Below are positions 37,357-47,900 of a stretch of 52,013 nt of DNA, piece by piece. The stretch is from assembly GCF_001969365.1 (NCBI RefSeq), contig NZ_CP019318.1, forward strand, positions 1 to 52,013, given 5' to 3'. Each line of letters opens with the position of its first letter. The stretch's first letter is position 1. The notes beneath the pieces are model-generated. The model worked only from the letters and a program-made list of their open reading frames with translations. It had not been told where the DNA came from and did not search any database. The stretch is from Tateyamaria omphalii. GTDB lineage: Bacteria; Pseudomonadota; Alphaproteobacteria; Rhodobacterales; Rhodobacteraceae. Position numbers and translations under genes: made by a program.

Positions 37357-39372
37357 TTAACTAACTTCGGTCGCCCCAAGCGAGGCCGGCTCGGGCCGAA
37401 GCTCCCCTTTGAAATCGGTATGTGCGTTGGGCTCGATCAAGGCCTCACCAAGCGCAGGCGAATTCAGCGCGGGCATCCACAACGTTGCCATGTCGGTCGG
37501 GTGAGCAAACTGCGTGGCCAATGGCGTCGAAGAATTACGATATCCGAGATAGCGCGGCTCGAAGGCGCGTTGCGCCGTCATTGGTTCGTATCGTTGCCCT
37601 TGTGCGCCGAATGCAGGTGCATGGATCAGATTGTTGCGTGGGGTCACGCTGCTGAAACCAATCGAATCCCTCACCTCAGCAGCCACGATATCCGTCAGGT
37701 TCACCAGGGTATTGTTGTAGAACAGAACCGGCGTTGTTTCGTTTGCAGGGTTACCCTGCCCGCCGCCTTCCATCCACAAGAACCCGCCCTGAATACCGGC
37801 GTTGAAGCCACCGATTGATCCGCTGTCATGCGAGACCGGCGCAAAGATCGCCATGTTGTTTCTGATCGTGCTTCCGCCATGGCTGACTTCGAAAATCGCA
37901 CGGGACTGAAATCCGGCGATCAAGATGCACCCTTCGACCAGCGCATTGACAAGATTGCGCGCTGTGCCCGCGTTCTGGCTGTTGATGGACAGCGGTGTCC
38001 AGGCGGCTTCCATCGCGCAGGATTGCACATTCAAACGCGCGCCTGCGTACCGGGCTGATGTATTCCAGCGCACACATGGCTGTGTGGCCGAGATTCCACC
38101 CCATCGCGCCCAGCCATTGAGCGAAAACAGGTCACAGGCGCTGACAACAGACCGCCAAGGGTCGGTAATCCGGATGGGCGCGTTTGGCTCGTTGGTCCGA
38201 TCACCGCCAGCTTGCGCATTCGGGTTTTGTGCAATCCGGCAGCCAGTGATGGCATGGCTGGATTGCGAGGCTTCGAGGATACCGTAACCGCCCCATTCGG
38301 TTATCTTGCAATCATTATATGTCGCGACACGGTTCGTAACCCCGCGCCCCGAGGGCCAGTCGCTGCCATAGAGTGTGATCCCCCAGCCTGTGAAATCGCA
38401 GGCGTCGAAGGTGACGCTTGTCGGCCCCGATCCGCCGCTTGCAACTTGATAGAAGGTCAAGCGCACACCGCTTTCATTGATTGCGTTCCATTGGCCGCGA
38501 AAATCAATGTCCGAGAACACCGTACCGCTAGAGGCCGACGCGGAATTGGCAACAGAGTTGTCGTAAAAAACATTCGCTTCCTGGCCGGAAAATCCTGTCG
38601 CCTGCACCACCGGCTTTGCCGCATCAGACGTTCCCATGCTTGGACGGGCCTGCATCCTGAGGCTCACGCTGGCGGCGCCAGAGGGCTGGTAAAGCGAGAT
38701 ATCGGATGGCGAGATCGTGTAGTTCTGTCCACGCTCCAGCATGATCCGACTGGCCCGTCCGGCGTTTGCCATAACGTTCCACGCGTCTCCGATACTGGTG
38801 AACCGCAAGGCGCCGCCGGGGGCATTGGCAAATGATCCCGACGGATCGACGAAAAGCGTGCCGGTACCCGTGTAAAGGCTGTCGGGGTCTTCAACCGTGA
38901 CCGTCGTGACACCCTGCCCCCATTTGCCGGACGACGGCTCCAGCACAGCGACCCGCACGGTGTAGGTATCTGCCGAACGGTAGGTGTGCGCACCCAGCGG
39001 GCCTCGCATATAGCGGCTTGATGTCCGGTTGCCGCCGTCCGCGGCGTCCATGTCGGCAACCTTGGTTGGTGCTTCGAAGGTGTAGTCCTCACCGAAATCC
39101 CAGAAGATGACCTTGTCATGGTAGCTGGGGTCGTATTGGCCAACAGGCAGTGTATCCGTGTCAAAGCCGTTCAGGGTGACGTCAAACATTATGCCTTCGG
39201 GGGCCACCTGATGCTCGGACCGCTGAATGTTGATTTCAACACTCGTCCCAGGTGCGGCGGGGCGATCCCAAACGGTTTCGCCGTTTGCCACCTGTCCCCA
39301 CGCGTTGACTGTGACGCCACCAATGGTCACCGTCGATCCTGCCGAAAAACCGGAAAATGCAATATTGGGCAT
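37357..39372 (-). CDS. Right-handed beta-helix protein with N-terminal PKD/Ig-like region
   Basis: Intact, 671 aa. ATG 39372 begins MPNIAFSGFSAGSTVTIGG; an in-frame start at 39396 sits inside the upstream gene. Residues about 50-160 resemble a PKD/Ig-like domain (KVIFWDFGEDYTFEAPTKVA, then TYTVRVAVLEPSSGKWG). From about residue 170 there is a pectin-lyase-like parallel beta-helix (RIMLERGQNYTI, SVTFDACDFTGWGITLYG, LVNALVEGCILIAGF). There is no Sec signal peptide and no anchor. It is coupled to the 660-aa repeat protein upstream, which ends 4 bp before this ATG. Such proteins often degrade or bind polysaccharide, and phage tailspikes share the fold; here an EPS-related surface role is favoured by context only. 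Confidence 0.72.
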   Translation of the reverse strand: MPNIAFSGFSAGSTVTIGGVTVNAWGQVANGETVWDRPAAPGTSVEINIQRSEHQVAPEGIMFDVTLNGFDTDTLPVGQYDPSYHDKVIFWDFGEDYTFEAPTKVADMDAADGGNRTSSRYMRGPLGAHTYRSADTYTVRVAVLEPSSGKWGQGVTTVTVEDPDSLYTGTGTLFVDPSGSFANAPGGALRFTSIGDAWNVMANAGRASRIMLERGQNYTISPSDISLYQPSGAASVSLRMQARPSMGTSDAAKPVVQATGFSGQEANVFYDNSVANSASASSGTVFSDIDFRGQWNAINESGVRLTFYQVASGGSGPTSVTFDACDFTGWGITLYGSDWPSGRGVTNRVATYNDCKITEWGGYGILEASQSSHAITGCRIAQNPNAQAGGDRTNEPNAPIRITDPWRSVVSACDLFSLNGWARWGGISATQPCVRWNTSARYAGARLNVQSCAMEAAWTPLSINSQNAGTARNLVNALVEGCILIAGFQSRAIFEVSHGGSTIRNNMAIFAPVSHDSGSIGGFNAGIQGGFLWMEGGGQGNPANETTPVLFYNNTLVNLTDIVAAEVRDSIGFSSVTPRNNLIHAPAFGAQGQRYEPMTAQRAFEPRYLGYRNSSTPLATQFAHPTDMATLWMPALNSPALGEALIEPNAHTDFKGELRPEPASLGATEVS

Positions 39373-39376
39373 GGTC

Positions 39377-41358
39377 TTAAACTCCGTCAAAGGCAACTGT
39401 GGTCATGGATGCACCATGCTGCCACGATGGCGCACCACCATCGATCTGCAAGGTACTGATGAATGGTTGCGCCGAAACGTCTTCCGCGCTGGCGCATGTG
39501 CTCCCGAAAAAGGCCGCAAGCCGCGATCCAACGACATTTGTGCCACTCCAGTCTTCATTCCCATTCATCCTGTCCGAATAGCCGGAAACCAAAGACAGAA
39601 CGAGATTCTGAGAAACAGTGGGTGCAACAGACGTAGACAAGACTTCAGCCGTTGCGGTTTGGTCGCCGTCGGCAGCCACACGTGTACCACCCGATACGAT
39701 TGCCCCTACAAAGATGTGCCCGTTTGATCTCGATGTACCCAAGTCGACGGCAATCGAAGCATCCGCCGAGCCATTGCCGGTCAAAACCAGCTCATACAGA
39801 TACCCGCTTGTCTTGTTTCCATTTGCTCCCGCCGCGGCACTTGCAATCAGCGTCATGGCCTGGCCGCCGACAGTCAAGGCAACCGGGGCCGACGCGCTGT
39901 CTGTACCGTAGTGGATCAGAACTGTATCGCCTGCGGAGCCAGCTGACAGGTCCATCGTCGCGGATGCCGTCGACGTGTTGTCATAGTTTGCCGCCGGCGG
40001 AGGCAGCAAGAAAGTGGGTGTCGATGCCTGAGCTGGCGGTGCCTCAGCGATCACGACCTCGTTCGAGATGGCCTCTGCCGTGTTGGCTCCTTGCGTCCCT
40101 CCTGCGGACACCGAAAGGGGCGTACCAGCATCCGCCGCATCAATCAAAAGCGTGGATTGTTCGGATCTCGCGTGTCGACAGGATTTGTAGCGTTGGTCGT
40201 GTAGGTGACCGACAGGTCTCCGTGCTCCGGGTCATAGGCAAACAGCGCCGGAACAATCGCCAGCGTTTCCCCTGCAGCGGTGTTCTCGTCACCGACCAGA
40301 ACAGGGGGAACGAGCGGCACCGCGCCCGCTTCAAGCGTGATTGCCGACACGCTGTACGTGCCATCGTAACGGTTTTCCGCGTCATCAATGATGAAGTTAC
40401 GACCATCGTTCCCTTCGATCTCCAGCGTTCCATCGTCGCTCAAAATGACGTTGAACGTGGGCGGCAGGGCTGAAATCTCAATGCCGTTCGTCACACTTTC
40501 TGCAGATCCCGCACCTTGTGTCGCCGTCGCTGTCACAACCAGCGTCGTTTCCGCGTCCGCCGAATCTACCAATACGATGGGCGCAGAAGGATCGCTTGCA
40601 TCAACGACGCTCGCACCATTGGTGTCGTACCGCACTGAAATGGCCCCAAGCGCAGGGTCACAGGCAAACAGCGCCGGTACGATTGTCAGAGTTTGACCGG
40701 CTTCAGGTGTTGTCGCAACAAGGAGAGCAGCGTCAGCGAGCGCAACAGGGCCGGGATTCAAATCGGCGGCGGAGTATGTACCGTCATATACGTCATTCGG
40801 ATCATCCAGATCGAAGATGCGACCGTCATTGCCCACAATCTCCAAAAGACCGCCGTCACTCAGCCGAGTGGCAAAGATGTCCTGATGAAGGCGAACGGTA
40901 ACCGTGTTTGAGACGGCGCTGGTGGCACCATTGGGTCCCGTCAGCGTCTCGATCAGTTGCAGGCTTTGGTCCGCGTCCTCGGGGACCGGCACATAGTCAG
41001 ATCCGGTCGCCTGAGGTATGTCCACGCCGTTGCGTTGCCACCGATAGCTGCGCGTAGGGGTGTCGCCGTCATCATCGCACGCCCAAAGGCCAGGCGTAGT
41101 GAGACGCAGTGGTTCATCAGTCGCAGCTTGCGCAACTTGCGGCGCCAAGACACTCGATGGAGCATCCGACAACGCATCACTTTGAACCGGATAAATGCCT
41201 CGGTGAGTCGCCGGCGCGATGACGCCCACAATTACAATGCCCGCGTCAGCTGTCAGTGGCAGAAGAAAATCAGATTCAACTGTCTCAAAGACCTGAACAT
41301 TCAGGGTTCCGGGGGACGGCGCCTGGCTAAAGCCAAGTCCGATTGCCATTGGACTCAT
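39377..41358 (-). CDS. Ig-like repeat protein with C-terminal beta-sandwich (frameshifted)
   Basis: Beta-rich protein of about 660 aa after repair. The first 70 residues (MSPMAIGLGFSQAPSPGTLN) are not recognised. A first Ig-like module (YRWQRNGVDIPQATGSDYVP) is followed by two tandem repeats of about 135 aa. Repeat 1 begins LSDGGLLEIVGNDGRIFDLD, repeat 2 LSDDGTLEIEGNDGRNFIID; each continues with VYDGTYS or RYDGTYS and TLTIVPALFACDP or TLAIVPALFAYDP. The raw frame stops inside repeat 2 (DPNNPRF). One added T in the run at 40146-40149 restores FLIDAADAGTPLSVSA, so the repeat itself supports the repair. A final beta-sandwich-like domain ends MTTVAFDGV. There is no Sec signal. It is co-transcribed with the beta-helix gene and may be an adhesin or EPS-binding matrix protein. 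Confidence 0.68.
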
Positions 41359-41789
41359 TGAAAAGTCTCCGTAATGTTTCGTGCGTTGCTAGTGACGCGA
41401 ACAGAATGTACGCGTGTTGGAATGGCCTATCTTGCGGCAACAAGCGCCGATGGGGTTTCCCCTGGGCAGGTGGTGCAGGAAATGCGGCATTGGACAGTGC
41501 ACTGGTTCGAACACCGAAAAGCCGAAGCCATGCCTCGACGCTCGGCACGATTGCAAATCAAGTGACCGTGCAAGACCGTCCGTTGTGACGTGAAGATTTC
41601 GACCATTTGCAGAACTCCGCCTCGGTTTCACACGACCAAGCCACTGCTAAGCTGGCCAAAGTCTCCTTCGTGCCTTTGTGCACTCCAGCGGGTCTGCCCA
41701 CTGATTGTGAATGTCATCGGCGCCAAACAAGAGACTAAAATTGTGTTAATATGGCCCTACGCTACCGAACGTTGCGCGCGCACTGTTAG
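41359..41789. other. Gene-free region before the repeat-protein operon
   Basis: About 430 bp that should hold the minus-strand promoter of the repeat-protein operon; the likeliest site is 41365-41450. No gene was recognised. Confidence 0.45.
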
Positions 41790-41818
41790 AACGCTTAAAA
41801 GGCACTGAAAGCGTTTTT
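41790..41818 (+). terminator. Hairpin with T-run downstream of xrtD
   Basis: AACGCTT (41790-41796) and AAGCGTT (41809-41815) pair perfectly, followed on the plus strand by a T-run to 41818. The T-run suits plus-strand transcription, although no plus-strand gene precedes it. On the minus strand the same stem lies about 20 bp after the xrtD stop and could end that transcript. Confidence 0.45.
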
Positions 41819-41837
41819 CCGTAATAATTTCAGAATT

Positions 41838-43450
41838 CTAGTTCGCTTCACCGTTTGGTATGAAGCGCGGAAGAGGCCCCCGAAGGTTTTCCAGAACGTC
41901 CTGCAACCGGCCCTCGGCCACATGCTCAGCTTCTCCCGCGAGCAACGGTGTCATCAGTCGCACAAGCGCTCCATCGGTTCGCCCGGTTCGAATACCATCG
42001 ATCATCAGCCAGTATTTAGCCTCAAAGTCCCAGGCAATGCGACGGCCCTTCTGTTCAAACCAATAGTAAACCATCATCTTTTGCTCGCCTTTCTGGATAA
42101 TGGCTTTGTTGATTTCGAAGGGTGCATCACTGCCAATTTCGGCGGCAACGTCGCTACGTTCTAGCCATGCAATTTCCCAGCCTCCGCCGGGCAGGCAGAT
42201 CTCGGGACTGTGGACACCGCCCTGCGATTGGTCAGCATACCACGCCATGAACAAGGCAACACCAGCACTCGCTTCTGGTCTCACAAAATCAGTGTGCAAA
42301 TAATCGTCAGCCTGCAGCGCTTTTTCCACTTCGGGTGTCAGAAACCTTTGCGGTCCAGACCGCCGCCAGTCCCAAGCTGCATCGGGAAAAGTGCAAAGCT
42401 GTCACGCGGCGGAACCTGGCGCTCGCGCTCCGGCACGCTTTGAAAAGCCAGGACCGCTGCCAAAACAGCAAGCGTTGAACCAATGAGCGCCGCAGAGGGC
42501 TGCACCAGACGCAGGCGCATGACCTGCTGGCCCAGACCATCCGTTTCAAGGTCAAGCGCATGCGTCAGGCTCATTCTTTCACGATTGAACATCAGCAGCA
42601 CCCGCGCCAATACAAACAAGAGCACGATGCATGATAAGAAAATCACCCAGCCTTCGAAGAAATGGGTGAAACCCTCCAGCCACTCAACGCCGTAGTAACT
42701 GACGATGATACCCGCCAAGGCGATGCGCAGCGAATTCATCAATACGGTGATCGGGGCCGCCGCGATAAGGAGCACCGCTTTGTGCCACATCGGTCCCTTG
42801 TAAAGGATCGCAAAGATGTAGGAGAAGCTGAGGATCGGGAAAAGGTAACGCAACCCCGAGCAGGCCTCGGCCACATGCAGCTTCATGATACCCAGATCAA
42901 TGATATTGCCGTCCAGAAACACCGGAATTGCCAACAACTTCAAGAACAGGACACCCAACTCGGACGAGATCAGCTGCAGCCACGTGGTCATCTTGTAGTA
43001 AAGCACACCGGGCAAAGGCAGCATGTATACGAGGTGCAACACAGCCGGCCAAAAATGCTTGCCGGTGGACCAGCCGAAACTGACCAATAGCAGGCCAGCA
43101 ACCCAAAGGATTAGCGCATACGCGACAATATCGTCGATGTTGGCGAGCTGCCCCAGCGTGCCCAAAGCGATTGAGGCGAAGATGACGATCACACCAGGCC
43201 AGCGGTTGTGTACCGCGCCGTAATTTTCGGGCACGGACTTGAGATGACGCAGGAACAAAAGCCCTGAGAGCACAGGTATCAACGGCCCGTGGCTGTATTC
43301 CGGCAATTGCCAAGCGGTCAACAGTGCCCGCGTTCCATCCCAAAAGAACACAAGCGCACCCAACATGGCGATGACAAGCCAGAATACGCCCCAGCTGACA
43401 AAGCCATGATGCCGGTCGCGCGCGCGGCTCTGCTGCTCAGCCAAGGTCAT
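41838..43450 (-). CDS. xrtD: Exosortase D fused to an EpsI domain (XrtD, frameshifted)
   Basis: Inner-membrane transpeptidase-like enzyme that would cleave VPLPA-CTERM sorting signals. From ATG 43450 (MTLAEQQSRARDRH) there are about eight membrane helices with the exosortase triad: C197 in VAEACSGLRYLFPI, R242 in MNSLRIALAG and H263 in GFTHFFEGWVIFL. The C-terminal EpsI/DUF3485 domain, in another frame, has GVHSPEICLPGGGWEIAWLE and MMVYYWFEQKGRRIAWDFEA. One added base at about 42340-42342 joins them as KGFLTPEVEKALQADDY, giving about 537 aa and the fused exosortase-EpsI layout of XrtD. The frame is open to 43537, but the extra N-terminus lacks support. The substrate gene lies 23 kb away at 17955. 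Confidence 0.88.
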
Positions 43451-43540
43451 CAGGCGCAAACTTTGGAAGACGAGTGAATGACGGCCAAGACGTGTGGGCG
43501 CAGGCACTGCGCCGCCACCATGGGTACGCCTTGCCAAGGA

Positions 43541-44442
43541 TCATTGCACGACATCTTGCGTTTCGGGTTTCTTCCACGTGGTACGCAGGATGTTCGTCAG
43601 CAACTCCTCATCCCGGTATGCGGCCAGCGCACCGTCCGCTCGCAACTTTTCCAGCTCTGTTTTCAAAACTTCTGGGTCGGCAGTTTCAGATTCTCCGAAC
43701 CGATCCACGTGCTCTCAAAACCGGCAAGATACTCATTCAAACGCACTTTGTTCACGTAGCAGTTCGGCTTGACCAAATGCTCGGTCTCAGGGCGCAAATG
43801 TGCCCAGAACGGAAACCCGTTTCTGTCACCCGCGTAAATTCTAGGATCATGCGCACCGCTGTCACTGGTATAAAGATGCGTGTGGATATGCGCGACGCCA
43901 CCCGGGCGCAGAACCCGCGCCACTTCTCGCATCACGGCCACTGGATCAGGAAGGTGTTCGAACACATTGTGCGACACGACGACGTCAAAGCTGTTGTCGG
44001 CAAATTCCATGTTTTCCGCATCCATCACGCGAAACTCGGTGTCTACCTGAGTAACGCCGATCATGTTGCGCATCGTTTTGTCATACTTACGCGACAGACC
44101 GGTCACGTTCTTGATGGCGTTCTTGGCAGCGCGTGAAAAGCCCCTGTCCCGCAGGTCGTCACGAAAATCCTTTAATACTCTGCCGGATGGTGCGGGCTCA
44201 ATATCAATGCCGACATACCGGTTGCGCGCACCCAAAAGATACCTGAAGGCGGACCGCTGCCCCGAGCCAACCTCAAGCACGTCACAGTCTTCCAAGGATC
44301 GTCCCAACATCGTGGCAATTTTGTCTTCGGTGTCGCGTGCTGCCGAAACAGCATCCGCAACCGTGCTGCTGACGTCCTGAAAGTTGCTTTTGTACAGCGA
44401 CCAAAGCTCGTTCAACGAAGCTGATTTGAGATATGTCGCCAA
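43541..44442 (-). CDS. Class I SAM-dependent methyltransferase (frameshifted near its end)
   Basis: DVLEVGSGQRSAF is SAM motif I, RYVGIDIEPAP the acidic loop, FRVMDAENMEFADNSFDVVV motif II/III, and HNVFEHLPDPVAVMREVARV with LRPGGVAHIHTH the Methyltransf_11 tail. The raw frame stops after LKLPTQKF. One added C at the run 43674-43676 gives LPTPEVLKTELEKLRADGAL and a stop at 43541, about 300 aa in all. The start is a TTG at 44442 with GGGAGG upstream at a normal distance. It precedes xrtD by about 90 bp on the same strand. It may methylate an EPS sugar or a lipid; the target is unknown. Confidence 0.82.
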
Positions 44443-44992
44443 AACTCAGACCTCCCGGCGTCGGGTCAAACGATTATTCAAATGCAACACACTGTATCCA
44501 AAGATGACGGACGCGTCTCGTGACCGGACAGAATTGACTTTTCCTCAACAGATGCCTCGATGTGAGGCGCCTCGTAATGCCACGCGAGCATCCCGATGAT
44601 TTTGTAAAAAGCAAGGTTATTGTGAGGCATTTACAACTGAAAGGAGAGGTTTGCGCTGAAAAAAATATGCGCGCAGTCAATCCACGCCCAGTGCCGAAAC
44701 CCACACGAATCCTTTTGGCCGCTGACCTCCACACACGCCTGGCGCGAATATACGTACATCAGGAGCACTCAGGCCACACCTCAAGCAAAATTTGTCCGCG
44801 TTTCGCAAACTTACGAAAGACAGCAGTCCGACGCGGTATACACATGCAATAGTAAAGATGATGCAGCTAGAAACTGGACAACCGGGTCAGAATGCATACT
44901 GTTCTGGACTAATATTTTGGCACGCCTGCGGCCCAATTTCGGCGCATTCCTTGGGTAAATTGTAATCAACCGTAGTTCGAGTTCACCTATTC
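44443..44992. promoter_or_regulatory. Divergent intergenic region between methyltransferase and PKS
   Basis: 550 bp separating two divergent operons, so both promoters should be here. It is AT-richer than the flanking genes (44590-44900). Short open frames look like chance. No Shine-Dalgarno is obvious before the PKS ATG. Confidence 0.55.
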
Positions 44993-47900
44993 ATGACTGA
45001 CATAGCAATCATAGGCATGGCCGCGCATCTGCCAGGGGCGGATGATATCGAGGCATATTGGTCCAATCTCAAGAACGGGATCGAGTCCATCCGGCATTAC
45101 TCCCGCGAAGAGCTTCTTGCCGCGGGCGAAGCACCGCATCTGGTAGAACGGCCTGACTACGTGCCAGCGGCTGCACCGCTTGACGGGTTTGAGACCTTCG
45201 ATCCCGACTTCTTCGGCCTCTCGCCCAAGGAAGCTGCGATCATGGACCCCCAGCACCGGCAGTTCCTAGAAGTGGCGTGGGAAGCGTTGGAGAACGCGGG
45301 TCATCCCCCGGCCAAGGCCAACGGGCCGATAGGCGTTTACGCAGGCTGCGGCATGGGCAGCTATTTTTATTTCAACATCTGCTCGAACCGCGATCTGGTC
45401 GATGATGTAGGCATGTTCCTGCTGCGCCATACCGGCAACGACAAGGATTTCCTGGCCACCCGCGTCAGCCACATCTTCGACCTCAAGGGCCCCAGTATCA
45501 ACGTACAGACCGCCTGTTCCACGTCGCTGGTCGCGACCCATAACGCGGTGCAGGCGCTTCTTGCAGATGATTGCGACACAGCAATTGCCGGCGGCGTTAC
45601 AATCGAACTTCCGCAGCATCGCGGCTACCTTTTCAAGGAAGGCGAAGTGTTGTCGCCAGATGGCCATTGCCATGCGTTCGACCACCGGGCGCAAGGTACG
45701 GTCTTTGGCTCAGGCGCGGGCGCGGTCGTTCTGCGACGGCTCGAAGACGCGGTGCGCGATGGTGATCACATCTGGGCGGTCATCAAAGGGTCGGCCATCA
45801 ACAATGACGGCGCAGCCAAGGCCGGATATCTCGCACCCTCAGTTGACGGACAGGCAGAGGCAATCGCCGAAGCGCACCTGATGTCCGGCATCACCGCCGA
45901 CACCATCGACTATATCGAGTGTCACGGCACCGGCACCTATCTCGGCGACCCGATCGAGGTTGCCGCAATGACCCAAGCATTCGAAGAGACGACAGACCAA
46001 ACCGGGTTCTGCCGCATCGGCTCGGTCAAGACCAACATCGGGCATCTCGACACAGCCGCCGGGGTGGCGAGCTTGATCAAGGCGTCCCTGTCGCTGCACA
46101 ATGCTCAAATCCCGCCATCCCTTGGATACGAGGCGCCAAACCCGGCGATTGACTTCGAAAACTCGCCCTTCCGCGTGAACGACACGCTCAGCGATTGGGT
46201 CAGCCACAAGGGACCGCGCCGGGCCGGTGTGAACTCACTCGGCGTGGGAGGCACGAACGCGCACGTGGTTCTTGAAGAAGCACCGGACCGCGCGCCATCA
46301 GAAGAGTCCGACTGGCCGTTTCAGATGCTGGTCTTGTCGGCACGGTCCAAAGCGGCGCTCGACGGCAACGCACAAAAGCTCGCCGCACATCTGCAGACAC
46401 GTACCGACCAGGATCTGGCAGACGTGGCCTGGACGCTCAAAGAGGGGCGCCACGCCTTTGAACACCGTCGGGTCGTGGTGGCCGAAACGCACGAACGGGC
46501 CGCAGAAAAACTCGAAACCAACGACCCAAGGCAAGTGTTCACCCACACGGCTCTGGACAAGCCCGACGCAGTGTTCATGTTCCCCGGCGGCGGCGCGCAA
46601 TACGCCGGTATGGCGCGTGACCTCTACGAAACCGAGCCGGTCTTTGCCGAGTGGATGAACAAGGGTCTCGATATTCTCGACCCCAAACTTGACTACGACA
46701 TTCGTGCGCTCTGGCTGCCCGAACCAGGGACGGAGGCGGACGCCGATGCCAAGCTAACCCAACCGTCGGTCCAGTTGCCACTGATCATGATCTGCGAATA
46801 CGCGCTGGCCCAGCTTTGGATAAGTTGGGGCGTGCAACCCACCGCGTTGGTCGGGCACTCCATGGGCGAAAACACCGCTGCCTGCGTCGCAGGTGTGATG
46901 AGCTTTGAGGATTGTATCGGGCTCGTGCACCTACGCGGACGTCTCTTTGACACCGTCCCCGCAGGTGGGATGCTGTCCGTCGCCTTGCCCGCGGACGCCC
47001 TGCGGCCCCTTCTGGGCGACGATCTGGATCTTGGCGCGGTCAACGCGCCCAACCTGTCAGTCGCGACAGGCCCGCAAGCCGCCCTTGATGCCTTGGGAAA
47101 AGAGCTGGCGGCACGCGATGTCGACTGCCAACGCATCCCCATCGACATCGCCGCCCATTCCCGGATGCTGGAGCCGATTCTGCAGGAATTCGGTGACTAT
47201 CTGCGCTCCATAGAGTTGCGCGCACCGCAAATCCCGTTCACCTCCAACCGTTCGGGCCAGATGATCACCGAAGCCGAGGCGACGTCGCCGGACTATTGGG
47301 TGGGTCACCTACGCGGGACCGTTCATTTCGCAGACTGCATCGGCACGCTGGCGCAGAAGAACCGCATCTTCATCGAGGTTGGACCGGGCAAAGCACTGTC
47401 GTCCCTGTGCGGCCAGCATTCGGATGTCGAAACCAACCAGGTCATCTCGTCCCTGCGCCATCCCAACGACACTGCCGCCGATGACGCCTATTTCATGGCG
47501 ATGCTCGGCCGGGTCTGGGCGTTGGGAGGCGAGATCGACTGGAACCAGGTCTGGGGTGAAGCGCGGCGCGTGAAACTGCCGCTGCCCACCTACGCGTTCC
47601 AGCGGGCACCCTACTATATCGAGCCGTCGCAGGCTCCGGTCGAAGACACCTTTGAATGGCTGATGCGCAACGACGATCCCGACACCTGGGGCTGGCGGCC
47701 TGCGTGGCGGCCCGCCTATGCCGGGTGCGACATCGACATAACGGGCGATTTGTCCGGTGTGGCTCAGGAACGCTGGCTGGTGTTCGCGGATGACGCAGGC
47801 CTATGCGATGCCGTCACGGATCGACTGGCCGCCGCCGGTCACGACATCCTGACCGTACGCGCCGGGGACACATTCGCGCGCGATGGCGCCTCCGGGTACA

